Below the pieces are notes generated by a model that ran no database searches, was not told the origin of the DNA, and saw only the letters and a program-made list of their open reading frames with translations. The position numbers and the translations under genes were made by a program. 64,000 bases of DNA from Ramlibacter agri. GTDB taxonomy: Bacteria; Pseudomonadota; Gammaproteobacteria; Burkholderiales; Burkholderiaceae_C. The DNA is taken from positions 930,001 through 994,000 of the forward strand of contig NZ_JABBFX010000001.1 in the NCBI RefSeq assembly GCF_012927085.1, written 5' to 3'. How positions within the stretch are numbered: position 1 is the first letter of the stretch; each line of letters starts with the position of its first letter. This document shows positions 7,063 through 16,806 of the stretch, one piece after another.

Positions 7063-9990
7063 TTACTGGCAAGCCTCGCAGGTCGGATCGTCGACGCCGC
7101 AGAACTTGATGTCGGTGGCGGGCGTCGCAGCGGGCTGCGTCACCGCATCGATCTGCGCGCGCGCCGCGGCGGCTGCAGCATCGAGAGCGGACATTCCGTT
7201 GGAGCCACCCGAGGAAGAGACGGCGTTCAGGCGACCTGACTGCACCGTGCTCTTCTCGGCCTGCGTGGCGCTGGTGGTGCGCAGGTAGTACGTGGTCTTC
7301 AGACCGCGCAGCCATGCCAGCTTGTACGTCTCGTCCAGCTTCTTCCCCGACGCCCCTGCCATATAGATATTGAGCGACTGCGCCTGGTCGATCCACTTCT
7401 GGCGGCGGGCGGCGGCTTCCACCAGCCACACCGGCTCGACCTCGAAGGCGGTCGCGTACAGCGCCTTGATGTCCTGCGGCACGCGGTCGATCGGGCGCAG
7501 CGACCCGTCGAAGTGCTTCAGATCCATGACCATCACGTCGTCCCACAGGCCCAGGCGCTTCAGGTCGCGCACCAGGTAGTGGTTGATGACCGTGAATTCA
7601 CCGGACAGGTTGGACTTGACCGAGAGGTTGCCGAAGCAGGGCTCGATCGAGGCGTCCACGCCGATGATGTTGGAGATCGTCGCCGTCGGGGCGATGGCCA
7701 CGCAGTTGCTGTTGCGCATGCCGTCGGCGGCGATCTTCTTGCGGAGGGCATCCCAGTCCAGGGAGGCGGAGCGGTCGACGTCGACATACATGTCGCCGCG
7801 CTGCTCGGCCAGCAGGTTCAGCGTGTCCAGGGGCAGCACGCCCTTGTCCCACAGCGAGCCCTTGTAGCTGGAGTAGCGGCCGCGTTCGCGCGCCAGGTCG
7901 GTCGACGCCCAGTAGGCGTAGTAGCAGATCGCTTCCATCGACTCGTCGGCGAACTGGATCGCCTCCTGGCTGGCGTACGGGATGCGCAGCTGGTACAGCG
8001 CGTCCTGGAAGCCCATGACGCCCAGGCCCACCGGGCGATGGCGCATGTTGGAGTCGCGGGCCTTCTTGACGGCGTAGTAGTTGATGTCGATCACGTTGTC
8101 GAGCATCCGCATCGCCGTGGAGATGGTGCGCTTCAGCTTCTCGTGGTCCACTTTCCCGTCCTTCAGGTGCTGCAGCAGGTTCACGGAACCCAGGTTGCAG
8201 ACGGCCGTCTCGGTGTCGGACGTGTTCAGCGTGATCTCGGTGCACAGGTTGGACGAGTGCACCACGCCGGCGTGCTGCTGCGGCGAGCGCACGTTGCAGG
8301 CGTCCTTGAAGGTGATCCAGGGATGGCCGGTCTCGAACAGCATCGAGAGCATCTTGCGCCACAGGTCGGTCGCCGGGACGGACTTGCTGGGCTTGATCTC
8401 GCCGCGCCTGGCCTTCTCTTCATAGGCCAGGTAGGCCTTCTCGAACTCGGTGCCGAACTTGTCGTGCAGGTCGGGCACGGAGGCCGGCGAGAACAGCGTC
8501 CAGTCGGCCTTTTCCATCACGCGGCGCATGAACAGGTCCGGGATCCAGTTGGCCGTGTTCATGTCGTGGGTGCGGCGGCGGTCGTCGCCGGTGTTCTTGC
8601 GCAGCTCCAGGAATTCCTCGACGTCCAGGTGCCACGTTTCCAGGTAGGCGCAGACGGCGCCCTTGCGCTTGCCGCCCTGGTTCACCGCCACGGCGGTGTC
8701 GTTGACGACCTTCAGGAAGGGCACGACGCCCTGCGACTCGCCGTTGGTGCCCTTGATGTGGGAGCCCAGGGCGCGCACGCGCGTCCAGTCGTTGCCCAGG
8801 CCGCCGGCGAACTTGGACAGCAGGGCGTTTTCCTTGATGCTTTCGTAGATGCCGTCCAGGTCGTCCGGCACCGTCGTCAGGTAGCAGGAGGACAGCTGGG
8901 AACGCAGCGAGCCGCTGTTGAACAGCGTCGGCGTGGACGACATGAAGTCGAAGCTGGACAGGACTTCGTAGAACTCGATGGCGCGGGCTTCGCGGTCGAT
9001 CTCGTTCAGCGCCAGGCCCATGGACACGCGCATGAAGAAGGACTGCGGCAGCTCGATGCGCGACTTGCGCACGTGCAGGAAGTAGCGGTCGTACAGCGTC
9101 TGCAGGCCCAGGTAGTCGAACTGGTTGTCGCGTTCGGCCTTGAGCGCGGCGCCCAGGCGCTTCAGGTCGTACTGCAGCAGCCTTTCGTCCAGCAGGTCGT
9201 TCTCGACGCCCTTCTTGATGAATTGCGGGAAGCTGTCGGCATAGGCCTCGGCGCGCTCGCCGGCGGCGACTTCGCGGCCGATCACTTCCTTGAAGATCGT
9301 GTGCAGCAGCAGGCGGGCCGTGACGAAGGTGTAGTCCGGCTCCTTCTCGATCAGCGTGCGGGCGGCCAGGATGGACGCCTTGTAGACCTCGTCCAGCGGC
9401 ACGCCGTCGTACAGGTTGCGCATCGTCTCGGCCGCGATCGGCTCGGGCTTGACGTCGGCGCCCAGGCCTTCGCAGGAAGCGACGATCAGCGCCTGCAGCG
9501 CGCCGGTGTCCAGCGGCACGCGCTGGCCGCCGTCGAGGACGTGGAATTCGACCGCCTTGGGGGCTTCGGCCTGGACCTGCTTGGCGCGCTCCTGCGAGCG
9601 GCGCTCGCGGTACAGCACGTAGGCACGGGCCACGTCGTGCTGGCCGCTGCGCATCAGGCCCAGTTCGACGGCGTCCTGGATGTCCTCGATGTGGAAGGTG
9701 CCGCCGCCCGGACGCGAGCGCACCAGCGCCTTGATGACGTTCTGCGTCAGCTGGTCCACCGTCTCGCGGACGCTGGCGGAGGCGGCGCCGGTGGTGCCGT
9801 GCACCGCCAGGAAGGCCTTCATCATCGCCACGGCGATCTTGTTCGGCTCGAAGGGGACCACGGCGCCGTTGCGGCGGATGATCTGGTAATGCGCGAGGGG
9901 CGCGGCGGCACTGCCTGCTGGCGGCATGGAGGCGGTCCCGGCGGGGAGCGGCTGGTGGGTCACGGCTTGAGATACAGCAGCAGGTTGCAT
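7063..9990 (-). CDS. nrdA: Ribonucleotide reductase class Ia, alpha subunit
   Basis: This 975-residue protein is the catalytic large subunit that reduces ribonucleoside diphosphates. An ATP-cone allosteric domain occupies roughly residues 35-125 (YQIIRRNGAVVPFEPNKIAV). The core includes the SSCYL segment, NLCTEI, and a conserved loop near APTATISNIIG. The C-terminus ends CEACQ, a redox-active Cys pair that re-reduces the active site. The start at 9990 is chosen for its AGGAAG ribosome site 7 nt upstream; the frame runs on to 10077 without family-like sequence. It is upstream of nrdB. NrdR-like boxes and a long leader lie upstream. Confidence 0.96.
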   Translation of the reverse strand: MQPAAVSQAVTHQPLPAGTASMPPAGSAAAPLAHYQIIRRNGAVVPFEPNKIAVAMMKAFLAVHGTTGAASASVRETVDQLTQNVIKALVRSRPGGGTFHIEDIQDAVELGLMRSGQHDVARAYVLYRERRSQERAKQVQAEAPKAVEFHVLDGGQRVPLDTGALQALIVASCEGLGADVKPEPIAAETMRNLYDGVPLDEVYKASILAARTLIEKEPDYTFVTARLLLHTIFKEVIGREVAAGERAEAYADSFPQFIKKGVENDLLDERLLQYDLKRLGAALKAERDNQFDYLGLQTLYDRYFLHVRKSRIELPQSFFMRVSMGLALNEIDREARAIEFYEVLSSFDFMSSTPTLFNSGSLRSQLSSCYLTTVPDDLDGIYESIKENALLSKFAGGLGNDWTRVRALGSHIKGTNGESQGVVPFLKVVNDTAVAVNQGGKRKGAVCAYLETWHLDVEEFLELRKNTGDDRRRTHDMNTANWIPDLFMRRVMEKADWTLFSPASVPDLHDKFGTEFEKAYLAYEEKARRGEIKPSKSVPATDLWRKMLSMLFETGHPWITFKDACNVRSPQQHAGVVHSSNLCTEITLNTSDTETAVCNLGSVNLLQHLKDGKVDHEKLKRTISTAMRMLDNVIDINYYAVKKARDSNMRHRPVGLGVMGFQDALYQLRIPYASQEAIQFADESMEAICYYAYWASTDLARERGRYSSYKGSLWDKGVLPLDTLNLLAEQRGDMYVDVDRSASLDWDALRKKIAADGMRNSNCVAIAPTATISNIIGVDASIEPCFGNLSVKSNLSGEFTVINHYLVRDLKRLGLWDDVMVMDLKHFDGSLRPIDRVPQDIKALYATAFEVEPVWLVEAAARRQKWIDQAQSLNIYMAGASGKKLDETYKLAWLRGLKTTYYLRTTSATQAEKSTVQSGRLNAVSSSGGSNGMSALDAAAAAARAQIDAVTQPAATPATDIKFCGVDDPTCEACQ

Positions 9991-10046
9991 GTTTCTTCCT
10001 GGTTTATTGTTCCGACTGACGATGAAGAGGCGCAGACGCTCCCGCT

Positions 10047-10064
10047 CACCTGCGAGCGCAGGTG
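10047..10064 (-). promoter_or_regulatory. Hairpin in the nrdA leader
   Basis: CACCTGCG (10047-10054) and CGCAGGTG (10057-10064) form a perfect inverted repeat 57-74 nt upstream of the nrdA start. No U-run follows. It could shape the leader RNA; no known riboswitch is recognised here. Confidence 0.4.
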
Positions 10065-10095
10065 TTGCTCGAAGCAAGGGGCGGGGCGGTTGCGG

Positions 10096-10230
10096 CTACC
10101 AGCCTAGGGTGGGAAACCCCGGCTGAAGGATTGGACGAGGAGGGGTCCTGGGGAGACCTGGGACGCGAGACACGAGTGCGGGTGTGCAGGTTACGGGCGC
10201 GCAAGGCGCTTGCTGCATTTCACTGGTCAT
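10096..10230 (-). CDS. Possible 44-residue leader ORF upstream of nrdA
   Basis: An ATG at 10228-10230 is preceded by a strong purine-rich ribosome site (GAGAGGAGAAGAG) and opens 44 codons ending in TAG at 10096-10098. The peptide starts MTSEMQQAPCAPVTC and is rich in proline. It sits between the NrdR-like boxes and nrdA, entirely within the presumed nrdA leader. Third codon positions are much less GC-rich than in neighbouring genes, so it may be a regulatory upstream ORF or chance. No protein family is recognised. The region 9991-10469 holds no other gene. Confidence 0.35.
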   Translation of the reverse strand: MTSEMQQAPCAPVTCTPALVSRVPGLPRTPPRPILQPGFPTLGW

Positions 10231-10266
10231 CTCTTCTCCTCTCGTACGGCGCAGAGTGTACTGCAA

Positions 10267-10313
10267 CCACTATATCTAGCGTTCCGGAGATTGCAAGGGC
10301 CTACCTATAGTGT
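10267..10313 (-). promoter_or_regulatory. NrdR-like box pair 1 overlapping a nrdA promoter
   Basis: Two 16-bp boxes, 10267-10282 (CCACTATATCTAGCGT, 13 of 16 matches to ACACTATATATAGTGT) and 10298-10313 (11 of 16), start exactly 31 bp apart, the three-turn spacing typical of NrdR operators. On the minus strand a TATAGT -10 element (10269-10274) lies inside the first box, with TTGCAA as a -35 element (10291-10296) 16 bp away. NrdR is the ATP/dATP-sensing repressor of ribonucleotide reductase genes. The pair lies about 280 bp upstream of the nrdA start. Confidence 0.7.
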
Positions 10314-10409
10314 TTGCCCGCACGTGCGTTGACAACAACGTCTACCCAGCGAGCCAACAGGTTTTCCACAGCTTCATCCCCAGGCGGCACCGGTGGAGTG
10401 CAGCGCTGG

Positions 10410-10456
10410 ACACTATAGGTGGTGTTGCCGCGCTTGGGTGCTACTAGATGTAGTGC
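10410..10456 (-). promoter_or_regulatory. NrdR-like box pair 2
   Basis: Boxes at 10410-10425 (ACACTATAGGTGGTGT, 13 of 16 matches to the consensus) and 10441-10456 (11 of 16) again start 31 bp apart. This second pair is 143 bp upstream of pair 1 and 14 bp past the ampD stop. A TATAGT sequence also occurs in the first box, but no good -35 element accompanies it. It may support DNA looping between NrdR oligomers or mark a second promoter. Confidence 0.6.
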
Positions 10457-10469
10457 ACCCGCCACAAAA

Positions 10470-11037
10470 CTAGGCGTAGGGCGCCGGAAACCATTCCGGT
10501 GGAAAACCCGTTTCCCGCTGCAGCAGCGCCCAGTCGAAGCGCGCGCCCGGATCGGCCTTGCGCCCGGGCGCGATGTGCTCGTGGCCCGCCAAATGGCGGA
10601 TCGGGTAGTGTTGCGCGAGGGCTGCGCACAACGCGGACAGCGCCTCGTACTGCGCGGGCTCGAAGCTCTCGCCTTCCAGCCCTTCCAGCTCGATGCCGAC
10701 GGAGTCGTCGTTGCAGTTCGCGCGCCCGCGCCACTGCGAAGGGCCCGCATGCCAGGCGCGCTCGTCGCAGCTCACGAACTGCCACAGCGCGCCGTCGCGG
10801 CGGATGAAGAAATGCGCCGAGACCTGGATGCCGCGGATCGTCTGGAAGTACGGGTGTGCGTCCCAGTCCAGCGTGTTGGTGAACAGCCTTTGCACCTCGT
10901 CGCCGCCGTAGGCGCCGGGCGGCAGGCTGATGGAGTGCACCACCACCAGGTCGATCTGCGCGCCGGCCGGGCGCGGGCCGAAGTTCGGCGAATCGCAGCG
11001 GTGGGCGAAGCGGTACCAGCCGCCCGCCCAGAGTGCA

Positions 11038-11057
<20 letters not shown>
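10470..11057 (-). CDS. ampD: 1,6-anhydro-N-acetylmuramyl-L-alanine amidase
   Basis: This 195-residue cytoplasmic zinc amidase cleaves anhydromuropeptides during cell-wall recycling and in many bacteria tunes AmpR-controlled beta-lactamase. Zinc ligands expected for the family are His41 (VVVHSIS), His159 and Asp169 in GHEHIAPGRKADPG, with Lys167 nearby. No signal peptide is present, which separates it from secreted AmiD-type amidases. It overlaps the 3' end of pilR by 20 bp and is the last gene of the pilS-pilR run. Confidence 0.93.
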
Positions 11058-12515
<1,458 letters not shown>

Positions 12516-12516
<1 letters not shown>

Positions 12517-14207
12517 CAGGCGCGTATTGTGGCAAACGGCAGGGCGCCTGGCAGCACTGTTGCGCGCGTGCGAAACGCGATCGTGAACTGGTTGCCATCG
12601 CGGCCGCTGCCGTCCGGCGCCGGCGCACGCGTGTAGCTGATCGTGGCACCGTGGCGGTCACACAACTCGCGGCAGATGTAGAGCCCGAGCCCGCTGGACC
12701 GGCTTTCCGAGGAGAAGAAGGGCTCGAACAGGTGGCGCTGCACGCCCGGGTCCAGCGGCGCGCCGTTGCTCCACACATGCAGCCGGGCCTGTTCGCCCGT
12801 CATTTGCGTGGCAACAACGATTGCGCCCGGTGCCGGGCTGGCATAGCGCAGGGCGTTGTCCAGAAGGTTCACCAGGATGCGGCGCAGGTGCTCGCCATCG
12901 AAAGCGGTCCAGGCCGCATCGGAAGCGAGCGAGAGGCGCAGCCGCTCGCCCGGCTTGTTCTGCTCGGACCACTCGCGGGCGAACAGGTCCACGGCCAGGT
13001 CCAGCTCCAGCCAGTCGGTGGAGGGCTGCTGCAGCCGGGCCAGGTTCAGGATCTCGTCGACGATGCGCGACAGCCGCTGGGCGTTCTGCCGCACCATCGT
13101 GGTCAATTGCTGCTGGCCGGCATCGGACAGTTCCTCGGCCAGCAGGCTGTTGGCCTGGGCGATCGCGGCCAGCGGATTGCGGATCTCATGCGCCACGGCT
13201 GCCGACATGCGGCCCATGGCCGCGAGCTTCTCGGTGCGCAGCCGCGCTTCGGCTTCGCGCAGGTCCTGCAGGAACATCACGCATAGGGCATCGGCGTAAG
13301 CATCCTGCGGAGGCGTCAGCCGGGTGCGCACGCGCACGTGCAGGCGCTCGCCGCGCGTGAGCTCCAGCGCCAGTTCGGCCGCGTGCGAGGTCTGGTCGGC
13401 GAAGGTGCGCTGGGCCAGCGCCACCAGCGGCTTCCAGCCCGGTCGCGAGATCAGCGCCAGCGAAGCGGGCGCTTCGCGCGCCTGCCAGCCAAGCAGCTGG
13501 CGCGCGGCGGGGTTGGCCGCGTGCACCTGCCAGTCGGCGCCGACGACCAGCACGCCTTCGGTCAGCGTTTCGATCACGACCTCGTTGACGTGGGCCTGGG
13601 TGCGGATCGCGGAGCGGCTGCGGCGCGCCGCCAGTTCCTCGCGCGCCAGCCGCACCGACAGCTGGTTGGCCAGCACGGCCACCGCGAAATAGCCGCCGCC
13701 GCTGAGGCCGGCCTGCACCAGCGGGCCCGTGTGGTCGCCGATCAGCAGGGCCTGCAGCCAACCGTCGATCAGCAGCAGCAGGGTGACGCCGGCTGCCGTG
13801 CCCAGGGCCAGCAGGAAGGAGCCCAGCACGGAGGCGGTGAGCACCGGCAGCGCGTACAGCGGCGCATAGTTCAGGCTGGCGGCCTGCAGGAACTGCAGCG
13901 TGGAGAACGCGAGCAGGTCGATGCCGATGGTGGACACCCACTGCGGGTCGAAGGTGCGCCCCGGCATGGCCGGCCGCGCGAACATGCGCACGGCCACGGA
14001 GGCCAGCAGGTAGGCGCCGCACAGCGCCAGCTGCCAGCCGTTGACCGAGGTGAAGCCGGCCAGCATGAGGCCGCCCAGCAGCACCAGCAGCACGACGCCG
14101 ACGCCCATGCGCGCGGCCATGAAGCCGAGCCAGAGCCGGTGGAAGGCCGGGAGCTCCTCCGCGGGTTCGATGCGCGCAGGCAGTTCCCAGGTGGAGTTCT
14201 CGGTCAT
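12516..14207 (-). CDS. pilS: Type IV pilus sensor histidine kinase
   Basis: This 563-residue membrane kinase has about six transmembrane segments in residues 30-185, a PAS-like region (205-310), the phospho-acceptor His340 in VAHEIRNP, and an ATPase domain with NLLDNALRYA and GLGLYI. It should phosphorylate the adjacent PilR. ATG 14207 is used; a GTG at 14225 would overlap the preceding gene by 14 bp and is possible. The block ccsA-like, PP0621-like, pilS, pilR, ampD is a recurring Burkholderiales arrangement. Confidence 0.9.
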
Positions 14208-14211
14208 GGCT

Positions 14212-14445
14212 TCAGCCGCCGCCACGCTGGCGGTGCTCCTGGCTGCAATAGAAGACGCCCTTGGCGCCGGCCACCGCGTCGGAGCGCGGCAGGTGCACCG
14301 AGCAGACCGGGCAGCACACCATGTCCTGCGGCTTGCCGGCGGCCTGGCGCGGCGCGCGGGCGCGCTCGTCCTGCTCCAGCAGCTGGTTGTTGCGCCAGAT
14401 CATGTAGGCGACCACCAGGATGGCGATCAGCAGCAGGTACTTCAT
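14212..14445 (-). CDS. PP0621-family small membrane protein
   Basis: This 77-residue protein has one N-terminal membrane segment (residues 1-16) and a Cys-rich tail, CCPVCSVHLP plus FYCSQEHRQR, which resembles a small zinc ribbon with three or four Cys and a His. Its start overlaps the stop of the ccsA-like gene (ATGA). Function is unknown; the steady position before pilS suggests only cotranscription. Confidence 0.8.
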   Translation of the reverse strand: MKYLLLIAILVVAYMIWRNNQLLEQDERARAPRQAAGKPQDMVCCPVCSVHLPRSDAVAGAKGVFYCSQEHRQRGGG

Positions 14446-15236
14446 GCGGCGCGCCTCAGGATGACTTCCAGCACGAAGCGAGAGCCCACGTAGGCGAGCA
14501 GCAGCAGCAGCGAACCGACGTAGATGACGCGCACGGCGCGGCGCCCGCGCAGGCCGAAGCGGGCCCGCCCCAGCAGCAGCAGCGCGAAGGCGATCCAGGC
14601 CAGCACCGAGAACACCGTCTTGTGCTCCCAGCGCCAGGCGCGGCCATACAGCGCCTCGGAAAAGAACATGCCGGCCAGCAGGGTGGCCGACAGCAGGACG
14701 AAGCCCGCGGTGGCGAAGCGGAAGGTCAGGCGCTCCAGCGTCAGCAGCGGCAGCCCGGGCTGCAGCTCGGTGGCGTTGCGCATCGTGTGCTCCATCCGCG
14801 TCATCAGCCAGGCGTGGACCGCGGAAGCCGCGAACAGGCCGTAGGCGCCCACGCCCAGCAGCAGGTGCAGCGGCAGCCAGGGCGAGGACACGTGCAGCGG
14901 CGTGCCGGGAAAGGCCAGCGCCAGCAGCACCGCCGGGGCGCCCAGGCCGGCGAGCGCCCAGCGGGCCTGCAGTTGCGGAAAAAACTGGCGTTCCACCGCG
15001 TAGACCGTGCACACCAGCCAGACGGTGATCGACAGCGCCGGCGCGAAGCCGAAGCGCGGCGTCTCGCCCAGCAGCGCCCAGGCCAGCGCCAGCGCGTGCA
15101 GCGCCCAGGCGGCCAGGAAGGCGCGGCGGGCCGCGGCCTCGCTCAGCCGCTTCGAGCCTGCCGCGGGCACGGCATAAGCCACCGCCGCGGCCACGGACAG
15201 CGCCACACTGGCCGGGGAGGCACTGGATAAAATCAT
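14442..15236 (-). CDS. CcsA/YpjD-like cytochrome c assembly membrane protein
   Basis: This 264-residue protein has about eight transmembrane segments. Its C-terminal half fits the cytochrome c assembly (CcsA/ResC) domain, with EALYGRAWRWEHKTVFSVLAW near residue 200. Members handle haem for c-type cytochrome maturation, although the short YpjD/CorE-like branch has also been tied to metal tolerance. The start gives a divergent arrangement with ffh; the start codons are 74 bp apart. Confidence 0.82.
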   Translation of the reverse strand: MILSSASPASVALSVAAAVAYAVPAAGSKRLSEAAARRAFLAAWALHALALAWALLGETPRFGFAPALSITVWLVCTVYAVERQFFPQLQARWALAGLGAPAVLLALAFPGTPLHVSSPWLPLHLLLGVGAYGLFAASAVHAWLMTRMEHTMRNATELQPGLPLLTLERLTFRFATAGFVLLSATLLAGMFFSEALYGRAWRWEHKTVFSVLAWIAFALLLLGRARFGLRGRRAVRVIYVGSLLLLLAYVGSRFVLEVILRRAA

Positions 15237-15309
15237 GTGGACAAGTTTAGTCCCCCCGCCTCGCGCGCCCTTGGGCGCCTGTGGCGCAACCCCCACTTCC
15301 CCCCATTCC

Positions 15310-16677
15310 ATGGCCACCTCCGCACTCAGCGACAAACTTTCCCGACTGGTCAAGCAGATGCGCGGCCAGGCCCGCATCACCGAAGCCAACGTGCAGGACA
15401 TGCTGCGCGAGGTGCGCATGGCGCTGCTCGAGGCGGACGTCGCGCTGCCCGTCGTGCGCGACTTCATCAACCGGGTCAAGGACAAGGCGCTCGGCGCCGA
15501 GGTCGTGGGTTCGCTGAACCCCGGCCAGGCGCTGGTGGGCATCGTCAACCGCGAGCTGGTGGCCACCATCGGCGAAGGCGTCAGCGACATCAACCTGCAG
15601 GCCCAGCCGCCGGCCGTGATCCTGATGGCCGGCCTGCAGGGCGCCGGCAAGACGACCACCACTGCCAAGCTGGCCAAGCACCTGATCGAGAAGCGCAAGA
15701 AGAAGGTGCTCACGGTCTCGGGCGACGTCTACCGCCCCGCCGCCATCGAGCAGCTGAAGACGGTGACGGCCCAGGCCGGCGCCGAATGGTTCCCCAGCAC
15801 GCCGGACCAGAAGCCGGTGGACATCGCCCGGGCCGCCATCGACTACGCGCGCAAGCAGTACTTCGACGTGCTGCTGGTCGACACCGCCGGCCGCCTCGCC
15901 ATCGACGAGGCGATGATGAAGGAGATCCGCGAGCTGCACGCGGCGCTGAACCCGGTGGAGACCCTGTTCGTGGTAGACGCCATGCAGGGCCAGGACGCGA
16001 TCAACACGGCCAAGGCCTTCAAGGAGGCGCTGCCGCTCACCGGCATCATCCTGACCAAGCTCGATGGCGACTCGCGCGGCGGCGCGGCGCTGTCGGTGCG
16101 CCAGATCACCGGCGCGCCGATCAAGTTCGCCGGCACCAGCGAGAAGATCGACGGCCTGGAGGTGTTCGACGCCGAGCGCCATGCGGGCCGCATCCTTGGC
16201 ATGGGCGACATCGTGGCGCTGGTGGAGCAGGTGCAGGCCGGCGTCGACATGGAGGCCGCGCAGAAGCTGGCCGCCAAGGTGAAGAGCGGCGAAGGCTTCG
16301 ACCTGAACGACTTCCTGTCGCAGATCCAGCAGATGAAGCAGATGGGCGGCCTGTCCACGCTGATGGACAAGATGCCCGCGCAGATCCAGGCCAAGGCCGG
16401 CCAGGTGGACATGGACCGCGCCGAGCGCGACGTGCGCCGCAAGGAAGGCATCATCTGCTCGATGACGGCGGCCGAACGCCGCAAGCCCGAAATCATCAAG
16501 GCCACCCGCAAGCGCCGCATCGCCGCCGGCGCCGGCGTGCAGGTGCAGGAAGTCAACCGCCTGCTCAACGAGTTCGAGCAGATGCAGCAGATGATGAAGA
16601 AGATGAAGGGCGGCGCCATGATGAAGCTGATGAAGCGCTTCGGCGGCAAGGGCGGGATGCCCAAGATGCCGTTCTGA
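15310..16677 (+). CDS. ffh: Signal recognition particle protein
   Basis: This 455-residue GTPase binds 4.5S RNA and delivers nascent membrane proteins to FtsY. It has the N domain (1-85), the G domain with GLQGAGKTTTTAKLA and DTAGRL, TKLDGDSRGGAA, and a Met-rich M domain at the C-terminus (MQQMMKKMKGGAMMKLMKRF). MATSALSDKL is the usual start; earlier in-frame codons add nothing recognisable. A TAAAAT -10-like element lies at 15228-15233. It is followed by a terminator nested between two REP-like repeats. Confidence 0.96.
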   Translation: MATSALSDKLSRLVKQMRGQARITEANVQDMLREVRMALLEADVALPVVRDFINRVKDKALGAEVVGSLNPGQALVGIVNRELVATIGEGVSDINLQAQPPAVILMAGLQGAGKTTTTAKLAKHLIEKRKKKVLTVSGDVYRPAAIEQLKTVTAQAGAEWFPSTPDQKPVDIARAAIDYARKQYFDVLLVDTAGRLAIDEAMMKEIRELHAALNPVETLFVVDAMQGQDAINTAKAFKEALPLTGIILTKLDGDSRGGAALSVRQITGAPIKFAGTSEKIDGLEVFDAERHAGRILGMGDIVALVEQVQAGVDMEAAQKLAAKVKSGEGFDLNDFLSQIQQMKQMGGLSTLMDKMPAQIQAKAGQVDMDRAERDVRRKEGIICSMTAAERRKPEIIKATRKRRIAAGAGVQVQEVNRLLNEFEQMQQMMKKMKGGAMMKLMKRFGGKGGMPKMPF

Positions 16678-16683
16678 CCCTTT

Positions 16684-16713
16684 CGTCGCCCCCGCGCAGG
16701 CGGGGGCCCAGGG
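16684..16713 (+). repeat. REP-like 30-bp element, copy A
   Basis: The element begins CGTCGCCCCCGCGCAGG and ends CCCAGGG. It matches copy B at 16756-16785 (inverted) and copy C at 57441-57470. Copies A and B face each other across the ffh terminator. Confidence 0.7.
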
Positions 16714-16722
16714 TGTTCAATC

Positions 16723-16743
16723 GCGGCCGCAAGGCCGCTTTTT
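16723..16743 (+). terminator. Intrinsic terminator of ffh
   Basis: GCGGCC (16723-16728) and GGCCGC (16733-16738) form a stem with a GCAA tetraloop, followed by TTTTT at 16739-16743. It lies 46 bp past the ffh stop. Confidence 0.85.
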
Positions 16744-16755
16744 CGCTCCTGGGAG

Positions 16756-16785
16756 CCCTGGGTTCCCGCCTTCGCGGGGGTGACG
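16756..16785 (-). repeat. REP-like 30-bp element, copy B (inverted)
   Basis: Read on the minus strand it begins CGTCACCCCCGCGAAGG and ends CCCAGGG, matching copy A at most positions. Together A and B could form one long hairpin around the terminator. Confidence 0.7.
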
Positions 16786-16806
16786 AAGTACCTATACTCG
16801 TCGGCC

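Noticed and set aside
7513..10107. 864-codon open frame antisense to nrdA
   Set aside because: It mirrors GC-rich codons of nrdA and has no recognisable domain.
10150..10165. GGGAGACCTGGG resembling the B12 box of a cobalamin riboswitch upstream of nrdA
   Set aside because: It lies on the plus strand, opposite to nrdA, and the other conserved blocks of the riboswitch are missing in the right order on either strand.
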